Assembly: GCA_039720395.1 (NCBI GenBank)
Contig: CM077823.1
Span: 8,326,107-8,390,106, forward strand
Length of the DNA stretch: 64,000 bases
Origin: Liquidambar formosana
Lineage: Eukaryota; Streptophyta; Magnoliopsida; Saxifragales; Altingiaceae
Direction: 5' to 3'
Below are positions 45,997-58,344 of this stretch, one piece after another. Positions within the stretch are counted from its first letter, which is position 1. Each line of letters opens with the position of its first letter. The position numbers and the translations under genes were made by a program. The notes beneath the pieces were generated by a model. The model saw only the letters and a program-made list of their open reading frames with translations, did not search any database and was not told the origin of the DNA.

Positions 45997-46384
45997 CCTT
46001 TTTCCCCTCATTCTTTTACTAGTGAGGAATTACAGCATAAACTTGAGGCAAACTGATGTGATGCTCATTTGTTTTTTCAAATTTGTTCTCTCAGTCGTAT
46101 CCTCTTAATGTGGGGTCATGACCCAACACAGCAGGAGCTGTTCAATCCAGAGAGCATCCCCAATAGATCTGAGGGAAATTTATCTGCCCTCTTGAGATAA
46201 AAGTTGTATCCAAAACTAAGATTCTGTTTGTATCACGAAAGGTATGTTAAAAAGGAGCCAAAAAGTTTAGAAAACTATACTTTGTCCCCTTCAATTTCAC
46301 TTTTCCCAACCAAAGTTTTGAAACTGCACTTTGCCCTGCCTTAGATTTCAGTGTTTGAAATGCTCCTAAATTGAGAAGTTCGAA

Positions 46385-46515
46385 ATGTTTGTTACCAAAA
46401 GCTGCTTTTTACTAGGAATGTTCCCCATTACACTAACTACTTGTAAACCGGTGCAATGCGTGGGAATTTTGCTGGGCATGTGGTCCATGATAAACTCTTG
46501 GAATCTGGCTGTACG
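46385..46515. repeat. Short repeat shared with 57565-57670
   Basis: TGGTCCATGATAAACT.TTGG.ATCTGG.TGTA and an AACTACTT.TAAACC ... AATGC.TG stretch occur in both places, each just upstream of CNL-derived sequence. The GGTGCAATGCGTGG part could be a decayed Helitron hairpin; this is only a guess. Confidence 0.55.
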
Positions 46516-46976
46516 TATACTCGTTGACATGGGGAAGTTAACTTGTCTTCAAACACTACCAGTCTTTTTTGTGGGCCAGGAAAGAGGTTGACAAATTGAA
46601 GGGTTGGGATGTTTGAACAAGCTGAGAGGCAAATTAAAGATTTACATTGCCTCACCTGCTTGAAGAATTTGTCAATTGGAGGATTTTGGGAGGACCTACA
46701 GCTTCGATCTCTAAGGTTGTTGGGGTGGCCTAAGCTCAAGTCTCTGCCTGACCAATTTCAACAACTCACTGCTCTTGAAGCTTTGCCAGAGTGGTTGTTG
46801 GGGAAGAATTACATATTTCGAATTGCCAGAATCTGAAGTATCTGCCTCTAGTGGAAGCTATGGGACGCCTCACCAAAATACAAGAGCTGAGCATTTGGAG
46901 CTGTCATCTTTTAAAGGACAGCCAGAGTGGTCCATGATTTTCCGTATTCCAAATTTGGATATGGACCGACATTGAA
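46516..46976 (+). pseudogene. CNL pseudogene with large internal deletion
   Basis: It opens VDMGKLTCLQTLPVFFVGQE, matching the intact CNL at about 28377, continues to KLRGKLKI-like sequence, then jumps directly to LHCLTCLKNLSIGGFWEDL, matching 29655 onward. The intervening ~1.15 kb of LRR sequence is missing. It continues with LGWPKLKSLPDQ and EALPEW and ends near a PEWSMIFRIPN block. A TGA after the VGQE block and a frame shift near 46800 confirm it is dead. Confidence 0.88.
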
Positions 46977-49889
46977 TCCCAATCTGCTTGAAATTTATTA
47001 TTATTGAAATCAGGGGTAAGTTTTCCCAAACCTACATTAAAAAAATCTAATTTTAGTAACTCTTCATGAATTCTTTTCTACTCTAACTTCGTCCCTCAAT
47101 TAGGTTATTTACTTATTTATTTCAACATAATGCCTTTCAGGGGGCTATAGGTCAACTGGAAGAAGATTTAAAATTGTAATGTTGGGCTATTTCTTTGACG
47201 ATAATCCATTATTTTTACTAAAAATGATGAAGAAGAAAAGGGAAAAAAAAGAAAGGAGAATAGTCCTAAATACTGTTTGGTTGCAGTTTTAATTGCTCTT
47301 CTTGCCTTTAAGAGCAAAAGTCAATCCAATTTTGGCTTTTAAATGCAATAAAGTACCATACTCAAGTATAGAATCACCAACTAGCATAGTTGAATGTATT
47401 AACATGAATCCCATTTTTTCAGGTTCCTTATTTTTTGTTGTCTTTTTTTAGACAAGAAGTCAAGAACTGTGGTGTTAAAAATAAATAACATTGTTTTTAA
47501 TATATTTTCCTCCATAGCTTAGCAAGATTCTATCCATCTGAAGATCACTTTTATGGTTTAATTCTTGGGGAGTTGGGGTCATGTCTTGATGAGGCACTAA
47601 TCTTGATCTGTGATGCTAAATCTCCAGTCCATCAACTTCATTTGTAATTTTAGTGTGCATTTATGCTATTTTCTCCTATGCACTTTGAAAAGGGAATATA
47701 GGAATCTAGTTTGGACCAATTGCAGTGTCTACATTCTGTTTCTGAGTCATATTGAATCTATTAGATTGGGAGAGCCTCTATTCATTGACTTCTAGCTCAA
47801 AATGATGACAACCTTCTTTGTTTCGTTAACAAATTAAATTGAATATTGAAAGAATTAAAATATGATTCAAGATATAAAGTGTGTATTGGGAGCCACTAAA
47901 GACTTCATTGATGTGTCCATGACAAGGCTTACTTTAGGGGTATCAAGCCCATCCACTGAATTTTCTACTTCATGGGACTCTAGGCTCCCTACATAGTTAA
48001 TGTTTACAGTTGGTTTGACTCAGGAAGTTCTACATATCTTGTATTGGTTTTCAACTTAATGTTTGGAACGTTTAAAAGAATCAGTAACATAAAGTCGCAA
48101 TCTCTATGTACTGCTCATTTACAACCTCAACAAACTCAAATCACACACCTATCAAGTTGACCACATCAAAGTTCAAATCAAATCCCACCAGTTCCTCAGT
48201 GCTTCTGATTTTCGAGATTGAGTATCGATTTTATGTTAGCAATTTTACTTGTATTGGGATCCTCTTGTATTTTTATACAATTACTATTTTCTGCCTCTCA
48301 TTTCATTTTTCTCTGCCCTCTCATTCTGCTTACCTTTTCATCTGAAAATTTTTTGGTTCCAGGAAGATCAGAATCATTTTGGATTTACCCGAAATCTTAT
48401 AAGGTGATGTTTAGCATTTTAAATCATAGATTGCTTTTATCTTATTCTTCAGTATTACTGTGTCATATCTTAGTTCCCACAAGTATTGATTTCGTTGTAT
48501 CTTAGTACAGTGCTATTTTGATTGTTTTACATGCAGGGTTTCCTGTTAGCCAATGATCAAAATTTTCTAAACTTAATCAGCTCCCATTAGCTTCTCTTTT
48601 AGCAAGAATTTCTCAATATGAAGGATTCCCAACACAAGTCCACTTTCGGACCTTATTAGTGCAATGGCTGCCTAAGCTTAAGCTTTCAGTTGAGCGATTT
48701 CGACACCAAACCACATTAACATTGAATTTCCATGGTCCGCGTGTTTCCCGAAGTAGTGGAATGATGTAGTACCTTATAAGAAAATGAATTTTGCTGTCAA
48801 GTTTTGACAGAAAGATACACCAAGGACGCAAGTGAAGGGTGTCATAACACATATCTGTTTGGACAATGGTCTATTTAGTAAGTCATCATATCTCTCTTTT
48901 GAATCAGGCAAGTAATTGTTCATAATGTGCCCCCCTCTATCAATTTTATGTATTTTGTTCATAGGATCCAGTCTTGAGTCCTAAATGGTAGGAGATGCTT
49001 CAGATTAAGAAGTCAGATTCTAGATTATGATTAAATCAGGTATTTTCTTTTCTTTTCTTTTTGTTGCTCACGTACAGATTGAAGGAGAAAAGCAGAGTTA
49101 TACAAGATAGCCCACGCTCCAAAAATTTGGCTATACAAGAATCCCTTTGGTAAGTCCTCATCTTTTTCCTTCTCTGAATCAACATATCAATAATTTATGA
49201 TTTGATCTTGTAATAAACTATTTGGATATTTCTCGGAGAGTTTGGCCTTCTAATAATGAATGAATGCTGTTGCTGCCTTATTAGAGTTGGATTTTCAGTT
49301 AGATCAAATTAGGTTTCTAATCATATTAATCTCTCTCTCTCTGTCTCTCTCTGTCTCTTGTAGAACAATCATTTTTGACATGGCTTTCATATGTAATGTA
49401 CATTTTACTGGTTTTCAACAAAAGAAAAAAGAGAACAATTTTAGGCCCTTAAAAGTTCCTTTGCTTCAGAGCGGCCATTTTTTACTAAAAAGACAAAGGT
49501 TAGGACCATATCTAGGTCACCCCTGCCTTTGTGGGACCAAGACTAAGTAATGGCCCTTTAAAGGATTAGTTTTTGAATTCTTAGACTTTAATTTCATTTT
49601 TGTTGTTGTGTAAATGCTCCCAATCACAAGCCTATAAAATTTCTTCCTCTATGAAAGTTTCTTATGTCTACGAAATTCTCTCTCATTTAGGAATGATTTG
49701 CTCTGATCCTTGGAGTAAATCCCTTGGTTCAATAAGTAACTGCCTGTATGCACCAAGATACCAGCAAGTAATATAGTAAGTTACCTCTGCTCTTTAATTT
49801 GCTCGCAATGGATCACAGTTATTATTATCGATCAAATATAATTATATTTATCGCTTGTTTTGTTTTTGGTTTTGTACCGTTAAATGCAG
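46977..49889 (+). other. Second copy of the CNL 3' region
   Basis: Collinear with 30750-31700, 39102-40570 and 41360-42240, without the copia element and without a separate LRR tail. It keeps the TTAGTAAGTCATCATATC and TTTGGTAAGTCC donor-like points. A TCTC tract is at 49330-49360. Short frames are not conserved. Confidence 0.7.
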
Positions 49890-50430
49890 TTGAAGACTCA
49901 CAGATGATGGAAGGAGCAGTTATGGCAAAGAATTGCAAAGTGAATTTGATAAAGACCCATGCTAGAAGGAAACACATCAACATGAGGTGTCACCCAACAG
50001 AGAATGGGTAGAAGGTAAAGTGAATTTGATGAATCCACATGGAGAACAATATAGCTAATATGCTGACAAAGATGGTGACCACACAAACTTTCAAGCAGGG
50101 CTTGATCAATCTTTCTCATTATTGAAGATTGGTGGAGCATTCCAGGGCATGGGGATTGGGTATCTTATACAAAGATGCGGAGCTATGGGTGCAGTACTAT
50201 TGAATTGCTAACTTCCTTCTAATGGGATTAAGAAGGGCGAGATGAGAGAAAGGGTGTACAAGGGTTTGAGGTATTGGGCTTGGGATCAAACTTAAGCAGT
50301 TAAAGCTTGTACAATTGTTCTTAATTTTCCCAAATTGAAGAAAAAGATCAGATCACGCCCTGTGGATGTAGGCAGGCTTTGCTGAACCACGTAAATCTTG
50401 GTGTTTGTTTGTTGCGTGCTTTGATTTAAC
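49890..50430 (+). pseudogene. Copia RNase H end and LTR fragment
   Basis: Reading by frame jumps gives a RRKHINMR.H block, then ENNIANMLTKMVTTQTFKQG, which is the conserved C-terminal end of copia RNase H (KHID ... DMLTK). A purine-rich GGGCATGGGGATTGGG and an LTR-like TGTGGATGTAGGC ... AACCACGTAAATCTTG follow. Several stops. It sits where the FKBP pseudogene body would be expected in this second copy. Confidence 0.7.
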
Positions 50431-50974
50431 TTCATTTAATTTAATGTTGTTATTCCTACTAAACAACTGCTGCATAATTTTATGCAAATAAAACTCCAGA
50501 ATCTGTAATGACTTAAACTTATTATTAAGCTCACACACCCAAAATCTAGTCTACAAGAAAAACAAGCATTTCATATGGACAAAAATCCTCCTCTATACTC
50601 CTTGTTAACAGGATCAATGTAAGAATCTGGCAATTTGCAAGACAACTCCTAGTAAACCAATATTATCCTTTTTTATTACATCAAATGCTACAAACGCTTT
50701 GCCTCTAAACTTCTTTGATCCATAATTATTCTGACATTAACTTCCAACATCAATGCTATACAAAGTTTCAATCGAAGAAAATGTCAGAGCAAGAATATCA
50801 AAAGTTTTCAGTATTAAATGACATAAAATTATCTTTCAATTGCTCAATTAACTAGAAGGAAATCTTAGATACCCGCATTAACAATATGTATACCCATTTT
50901 AGGAATTAAAATGCAGTTTGACGTACCACCAATAGGCACCTTTGATGAAGTAGATTATAATTAATTGATAAAAA

Positions 50975-51720
50975 TAAAAGAAAAGGGTTGTGGGAAACTT
51001 TTCCGACTGATATTGCAATATTAGTCACCAAATGATTTCTAGTCATCCTATTAACACATCTGTTCTACATTTTTGTTCCCCACATGACATAATTGATTGT
51101 TTTGTTGTCTTATATCTTCTTTTTATAAGCATGTTTTAAGGTTTGTTCAATCCATTAGACGATAAATTGTTGTATGCCAATCAAAGTTAAATTGTGTTTG
51201 CAATTTTTTCCAAATATTTGAAACCATTTTTGGTGTTTTAGTTTGCAAATATGACTTGAAACTGTGAAAGTTATCTATACTACTATATAAAGCCAATTCC
51301 CTTTGTGGTTGGACTGCACTTGAAAATACTAAAACACCCTTATGAGTTAATAAAACTAAGAGACGATTTGATAATTTTACTAACTTTAAAAAACCCACCA
51401 CAACCTATTTCTCCTTAATTCTCTCCCACACACACATGCGGTTTAAAAAAAACTTGGAAACTGACATAGCAGTTACACTAATAGAGTAGAAATTTGAAAA
51501 GATGTGTTGCACATGCATCACGTGTGCTCGATTACTAGTATGAATTAGGCCAATATAGGTCGAATTATATGGATATCTTGTATTGCCCACTCTGAAGAAT
51601 TATTCCAATCATTATTGTGCTTACCATTCAAGAAGAATGAGAAGATGAGAGCCAATTTGGGATGCTTAGATGGTGAGTTATAAATGGCATTTTCTTTAGT
51701 CATTTAACAGAGCCAACAAG
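50975..51720. other. Second copy of FKBP downstream sequence
   Basis: Matches 44587-44990 in order, interrupted by the Helitron at 51274-51538. Shows that the FKBP gene was part of the duplicated block. Confidence 0.7.
51274..51538 (+). mobile_element. 265-bp non-autonomous Helitron
   Basis: It starts TCTATACTACTATATAAAG after A and ends with a hairpin (GCACATG loop CGTGTGC, 51509-51527), seven bases, then CTAG before T (51539). Both ends and the A/T insertion site follow the Helitron rule. It is too small to code for anything and depends on a helper. Confidence 0.9.
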
Positions 51721-52463
51721 AACTCATACTTAGATGTTGAGTTACAAGCATGTTTTATGGGTGAAGGTTAGTTTTGTAATTCAAAAAGGGACATTTTAGT
51801 AAAATCATTTTAGTAACTGATGTTAAACGAAAGCCAGAATCTTAGTACAATCGTTTAAAATGAAAGAAATCTATGCATCTAGTGCGCCTTGATTTTGTAG
51901 CGCGACTTCAAACCGTCATAACTTTTGACTGAGATATTAATTAGACAAATAAGCCACCACAAAAATCTTATTTTGAGTATTATTCAACGATTTACCACTT
52001 CATAGTAAGAAGCAATTTTGGTGGTTAAAGGAGGTCGTTTTAGAGGTCAAACCTAAGTTTTTAGCTGACAATGCAAGCTTGTAGGCTAGCTTTCCAATCG
52101 CGTTGGACCATTTGAAATAGTCCATAGTATCTTGGAGGCTTGGAGCTAGTTCCAAATTTCTTCAAGAGTGCCACTAAGTGCTTTTTGATATTATTGGGCT
52201 TAGGCTCGAGTATTGTTGTTCCAAGTTTAGGTTGGCTGAATTAGCCCATGATTGGGTCAGACCAAGCTCCGGTTCCATGCATGGTAAGTATTATGACCCA
52301 ATACTATCTTGGACTCAGCAGTTGGAAGGACGAAAGAAGGATAACATGGAGTCACATGGATAAAAAAACAGAGGGTAGTTATGGAATTTTATGTGTTTTT
52401 TAATTAATTAATTTATTTTGTAGGGTCCTTAAAAAAAGCCCAATCAAGATCATGGGCTACACA
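51721..52463. other. Uncharacterised, retroelement-like spacer
   Basis: Contains CGTCATAACTTTTGACT and TTGGACCATTTGAAA-type words reminiscent of LTR sequence, but no ends or coding were found. Confidence 0.35.
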
Positions 52464-52905
52464 ATACCCTCACTGTTGTCCTAAATTGTTCCCCAAACTC
52501 TCAAAGACTAAATTGATCCTAAAATGTTTGTGCATAAGATTGATGTTTGTAGGCCGGTTTTTTACAAATTAGTTTGCACACTAATGATCAATTTGGGTGT
52601 CCAAATGAAAATTGAATAATTTTAAAATATTTTACATAATATTGAAGGCACAAGTTCATTCCCTTGAATTGACAAATTCAAGAAAATGATTGTCATTATT
52701 ACAAATGAGAGTAAAATTCATAATAGCAGCATTTCATAACTTTCTAATAATTGATCCTAAAACATTTTTTAAATATTATAATTTAAGGTGATGGATTTTT
52801 GCTCTTAATGCTATGTAACATGTAATGAAATTGTTTAATTTCTATTTGGACACCCAAATAGGCCCTTAATAGCCATTGTAAAGTGGTCAAACAATGGTTA
52901 TTACA
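52464..52905 (+). repeat. Dispersed repeat, copy 2 (paired with 17690-18180)
   Basis: Same order and orientation as the first copy. It ends about 85 bp before the first Mutator-like element. Confidence 0.7.
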
Positions 52906-52989
52906 TATTAGACCAAAATGTGAACCACCACTTGTTATAATTTGTTGCTATGCTTTCATTCCGTGGCAAATGAACATGAATAATTTTTT

Positions 52990-53914
52990 GGGTAAAATAC
53001 ATCTTTACCCCCTATGTTTACTAACTAATACACTGAAACCCCTATACTTTCTGAAATTACACTGACACCCCTTGTCGAAATGAAAAATTTAACGAGACTT
53101 ATGGTGTTTCTTAATTGACATAAATACCCCTAATGCAAAACACTGTGTTTTTGCTGCTGTACCAAAACAAACACAGCCACGCGTGGCCTGCTAAATGCCT
53201 AGATCGCCGGCGGTGAGACTATTGAAGGCAGCGAGGGTTTGCGACTGTGAGACAAAGTTGCTGCAGGCAGTGAGGGTTTTTGTTGCGGCGGTGAGTGGGG
53301 TCGCTGATGGCGGTGGGTTTGTGGCAGTAATACCTCTTGCTGCGATGAGAAAGAATTACACAGTCAATGTGAGGGTCTGGAGAAGCATAAAACACACCGT
53401 TTTGGGGCAAAATTATTCTGATACAAAGCAAGGACCTCTCTCTAGCCAAGATAGGTATGGTGGAATGGGTTTCTGTCAACAGGATGCTCACCGGCGAGTG
53501 GGATGCAGCACCCGCTCAAACAAAAACAATTGAAAAGGGAGAGAAAAGAGGATAGAGATTAGAACAAAAAAACAAAGCACAAAGAAAAATATTGATTTTA
53601 ATTAATAAGATATTGGGCATTAATCCACAACTATAGAAGAAAACTGCTCCTGCAAAACAAAACACTTAAGGAAGATTATAGCTTGAGCGAGCAAAAACCT
53701 GCAACGCACCACATGCATCCAAAGAAAAAAAACAGAGCACAAATTTTTTTTTTTCAATTTTCAGTCCACCATCCAATTCCAATCAACCCCCGTATCCACC
53801 AACCACCAGTTCACCTCCTCAATGTTTTTAATATAAGAGCAATCTAAACCCCTATTATTTCTATACGCATCATCCCAAACTTGAGAGATTAAAAGAGACG
53901 ACTTAAGAGAGAAG

Positions 53915-53948
<34 letters not shown>

Positions 53949-54698
53949 AGAGCATGAAGAAAATATGTGCCTCTGAGGTGATAATTGGGGTTGATCGGTT
54001 AATGATGGTGATCATGGCGAAAATGGAGCTTACCGTGTGCCGGTGGTGAGGTTCATGGAGGGAGCTGCAGCAGTTCGCGATGTATGAGTTTGCGATTTCA
54101 GATCTGAGAGAGACGAATGGGTTTAGGAAGGAGAAACACAATTACCCGCGGGCAATAGCATTAATCCTTACCCCCTCATCTCTCCTGCAATACCTCCCTT
54201 GGTCGCCGGCAAACTGACGTCGCAAAACCTCTTCTTACCACACCCTGCAACTTTAACCCTTGCTTCGCCTTTTAGGTCCTTCCTTCTCCAACAACCTTGA
54301 CAGTGGCAAGTAGTGGCAACCTTTCGGAAGATGGAGGAGAGCAAATCGACCGGACAAAATTAAAGGGTCAATCTCAGAAATTGGGAAGAAGACGGGAAGG
54401 GATTGGGGTTTCTTTGGGTTCAAACTCTCCAAGCCAAATGCACCATTTTCGCTGGTTTTTAAAGCCCTTCTCCTCTCCAAGCCAAACGTTGCGTTTTGGA
54501 TTCAAGAAAGGTAAAATGGTATTTTTAACCCATTATTAGACGTCATCAACAACAGTTAACGTTTCTTAACAGCTGGTTAATGGATGGGGAAAGTATAGAT
54601 TATTTTCTAAAGTAAGGAAGGGCAGTGTAATTTCAGAAAGGATGAGGGGTGTTAGTGTAATAGTCAGTAAACACAGGGGGTGTAGATATATTTTACCC
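52990..54698. mobile_element. Mutator-like element 1 (non-autonomous)
   Basis: Inverted ends of about 83 bp: left GGGTAAAATACATCTTTACC ... TTTCTGAAATTACACTG, right its reverse complement with mismatches (CAGTGTAATTTCAGAAA ... ATATATTTTACCC). The inside is GC-richer at 53190-53530, and a frame of 112 codons there has no recognised domain. No transposase found. A clean target duplication is not visible. Confidence 0.8.
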
Positions 54699-54713
54699 AA
54701 TTAATTAAAAATG

Positions 54714-56431
54714 GGGAAAATTACACTTTGCCCCCCCCCCCCCGCCATCTTTAGGCCGAAACCACTTTTCACCCCTTATCTACAAAATCAGACAAATCGC
54801 CTCCCGAACTTTTAAAAATGTAATTTGAACTAACGCCGTTAATGAAATATGTGAAAGTACACATTGCCCTCAAAAAATTTCCCAAATTTTAAAATATTCT
54901 ATTCATTTTCTCACAATTTCTCGATAACCAAACAAAATACACAGAATCATGCAATTCTAAAAAGAATGGGTGATTTACTCACATGGGAGATAATTCAAAT
55001 CCTTGTGAGATTCCCTGGGTCCTGACGTCGATCAATAGCATGAGAAGACTCAACCCCAGGCATGGACGTCTTCTCATCTTCAACAAGGATCATAACCCCC
55101 TAAGCCAAAATAGCAACATAAACATTCCCACTTTTTTGCAGCCTCTCAAGATCACACCTCAAATTCAAAGCAAACCCACAATGGCTAGACCCAAAATCTG
55201 CCACACCCAACTGATGATGATAAAGAGGCATTTGTGAACCTCAGATGGGTGGAACCTTCAAAGCCATTTAAAGAATTTTGGTTTTTTTTCTTTCTCCTAA
55301 ACATTTTCTCAACAACCAAATGAATTATGAAGTGAGAGAGACAAAAATAATCAAAACCCTAACCCTTTGTTTGGTTATCGAGAAGAAAATTCTAGAATTA
55401 AGAAGAACGAAGGAGGTAACAGTTGGAGGATAACTTCATGGCGGAGACGACGCGCATTCATGGCCGATTAGGGTTTATTTATGCACACGGGATTGGCTTC
55501 CAATAGATTTGAAGTGATTTTGGCTAACCCCAATATGTACTTCTACCACATGAGATCCCCAATACCGCAATCGAACTTCAAAATCAAGATCAACTCCACC
55601 TTTCTCAACATGTTCACTACCGCCTGTGAAGACCACTGTCTTCAGCGAATGCGATTCACTAGTCCTCAATCTTTCATCACCTGTAATGGCTTCTCCTCTC
55701 CCTTTCTCTTTCTATATATATATACATATCTAGGGTTATATACACTTATGAAGTTGTTTGGTTGTGTTTGAAATTGATAATATGGATTTAATAGAGATGG
55801 GTACATATTACTGGAAAGAGATGGTTTGTTGGGAAGAAATCATTGTTGGGATTATGATTTTTTTATTTCTTTATTTTTCACAATTTTGGGGTTCATATCT
55901 TTACCGGAAAGATGCTTGTTGCTGGTTCAAACCCCCTTTTTGTTTCACGCATGTAGGCCAAGAAAGGAATGAAGTTGCTGCTCATTATCTTGCAAGATTT
56001 TTCATTTTTTATATATATTTTTTTATAAGGATTATCTTGCAAGATATTCTAGTAGGATGGAGTCTGTCATAGTTTGGATGGAAAAGCCCCAGATTTCATT
56101 GGGGACAAACTCCAATCTGATATGGCTTGTGTTTGATTAGTCATTTTTTTTAATTGAAAAAAAACAAGTGTTGCAGAGTTGCCGGAGAAGACAATCAAAC
56201 TTGTCGCTGGAGTATAAAAAATCAAACAAGGGTATATTTGACTTAAAACTATAATATATTGGTCACGTGCAACTCAGATGGCTAATTTCCGTCAAAATCC
56301 TAACAGTAGTTTAACAATAGGAGGTAAAGTGAAAAAAATTGAAACCATAGGGGGCGATTTGTCTGATTTTGTAGATAAAGGGTGAAAAGTGATTTCGGCC
56401 TAAAGATGAGGGGGCAAAGTGTAATTTTCCC
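54714..56431. mobile_element. Mutator-like element 2 (non-autonomous), 9-bp target duplication
   Basis: Inverted ends of about 86 bp: left GGGAAAATTACACTTTGCCC ... AAATCAGACAAATCGCC, right its near-exact reverse complement. Target duplication TTAAAAATG at 54705-54713 and 56432-56440. 1718 bp long. A poly(C) expansion sits in the left end. Frames inside (for example 54983-55237 and 55481-55771) match nothing recognised; they could be captured gene pieces. No transposase. Confidence 0.93.
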
Positions 56432-56440
56432 TTAAAAATG

Positions 56441-57239
56441 AGTTCATAATAACAAATTTAAAAAGTCATTTTTACCGACTAGTGCCATTGACTTTCTTTT
56501 GAAATATTCAATTAGTCTTGCACCAAAAAAAAAAGAAAAAAAAATGAAGTCATGATCACCTAATCGATACGTACAATGACTCGGGTTGGTTCTCAGAATC
56601 TACCAAGGAAAAAAAAAAGAAATAAGAAAAAAAAATTAAAACAAAAGGATAAAATTATATAAAGCCAAAAATATTCAAATTCTTTTTCTTCTTCCATATT
56701 ATACTAATCCCTTAATAGCCCATGTAAGATGCCTCATACCATCCCATACAGACAATGATAACTGTGAGGATTCGAAATGACGATCTTTGGGAAAACACCT
56801 AGAATTGACCATTCAACCAACCCAACAAGGCCATTATGGAGTAACTAGTTGTAAAGCCATACAATGTACGAAAAGTTATCTAAAAACATTATTGATAAGA
56901 AAAAAACACTCTAATGTATACTACCAAAGAAGATAAAGAAACAGGCTCCACAAGCAAGGAAAATGTTTTCTGTTCAAGTTGAAGTCACAATAAGAAGAAA
57001 AATAAAAATAAAAATGGCAAAAACCACAAGAAGATACATGTTTAATAAGAGCATCTTCAACGGTTTATACTATTTTGCGCGTGTTATTTCCATTTTAGCA
57101 CATGCTATAGTGTCAAATGTTATAATTTAACATAATCCGTTCCGATGATGCAAATTACACAATATGCAATTTTAGTACAAAGGTATGCTATTACTATTTT
57201 TTAACACACCCTTTAGCACACTAACTAACTGCTTCTTTA
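56441..57239. other. AT-rich spacer, no gene seen
   Basis: No coding or element ends recognised. Confidence 0.5.
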
Positions 57240-57545
57240 GTATAACCAACTAGGTGTAATTATCATGACTAATCAAAAATTTCAAAGGGAAATTCACGGC
57301 ATTGGTTAGCGAAGAATATAATAAAAGTATTGCCAAATTGAACAACCCCACAGCCACGGCGCCCTTTCTTTTTCTTTTTTTTTTTAAATAATTTTTTCTA
57401 AAGCAAATAATGTAATTTAGTGAAAAATAATTTGTTGGATTAAATAAAGCAACTTCGTATCGAAAGCTTAGTGACAAATAATCAACCGTCCCTGAGGACA
57501 ATATTTAGTAAGAATACGACTCAAATTAATTTGGGTCGATTTAAA
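57240..57545 (+). repeat. Upstream segment shared with 22335-22930
   Basis: Counterpart of the segment 4 kb upstream of the intact CNL gene, here less than 1 kb from the second CNL start, implying that the MITE-rich stretch was inserted there or deleted here. Confidence 0.65.
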
Positions 57546-58246
57546 TGGAATGAGTTTTCAATAGTGAGTTGGCCATAACTACTTTTAAACCTATGAAATG
57601 CATGAGAAATTTTTTGAGCATTTGGTCCATGATAAACTTTTGGTATCTGGTTGTATGTTGTGCTCGTGCATTTGTTGTTCCCATCCTTTTTCTTGATTTT
57701 GGATACTTTTTCCTAGATCTTTTTTATTTAATTGTGGCATGTGAGCATGTCATACATAGAGTAAACACAATCATGAAGAAACCGCCGCCGCCTTTTTTTT
57801 TTTTTTTTTTTTTTTTAGAGAACTTTTTATAAAATTCAATTACAGGTATACTTGTTCTTCTGGTCTGTATGATAATTCTTATCATAATTAAATGAGATTT
57901 CATTTTTAATAAAAATTAAAAACCATTACAATATATAATTAAATGAGATTTTCTTTTTCTTACAATAATGAGAAAATTGAATGGATATTACTCCGACTGC
58001 TCTACATATAGAACTGAATAATTTCCCAAATGAGCAAAAAAATTAACGCATAGGTGAGAAAGTACTGAATAAGGTCCCTCGCCCTCCTAACACGGGAGTA
58101 AAAGAAAAACAAAACCTTTCACAAAAAACTAAAAAATAAGCAAACCACTCATTTTGTTGCTGCCTTTATCTGAACCCATTGCAAACCACTCAATAGATGC
58201 TTTGAAAAAGCAAAGTGGGGCCTTAATAATTCTCCCTCTCTCCCCT

Positions 58247-58344
58247 ATTTATATAGTTTTTGGTAATCATCTTCAAGCCAGAAAACTTTATTTTCGAAGA
58301 GTTCCCTATAGCATTTCAGTTGTTACCAAAGTAAGGAAGCAAAG
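58247..58344 (+). promoter_or_regulatory. Core promoter of the second CNL copy
   Basis: TATA-like TTTATATAG at 58248-58256, followed by TTTTTGGTAATCAT as in the intact gene. Spacing to the start codon (about 90 bp) and the GGAAGCAAAGATGGCGG start context are both retained. Confidence 0.6.

Noticed and set aside
53195..53533. 112-codon GC-rich frame
   Set aside because: Inside Mutator-like element 1 with no recognised domain; could be captured sequence but not supported as a gene.
54983..56072. Several frames of 84-104 codons
   Set aside because: Inside Mutator-like element 2, no recognised domain, AT-rich low-complexity ends.
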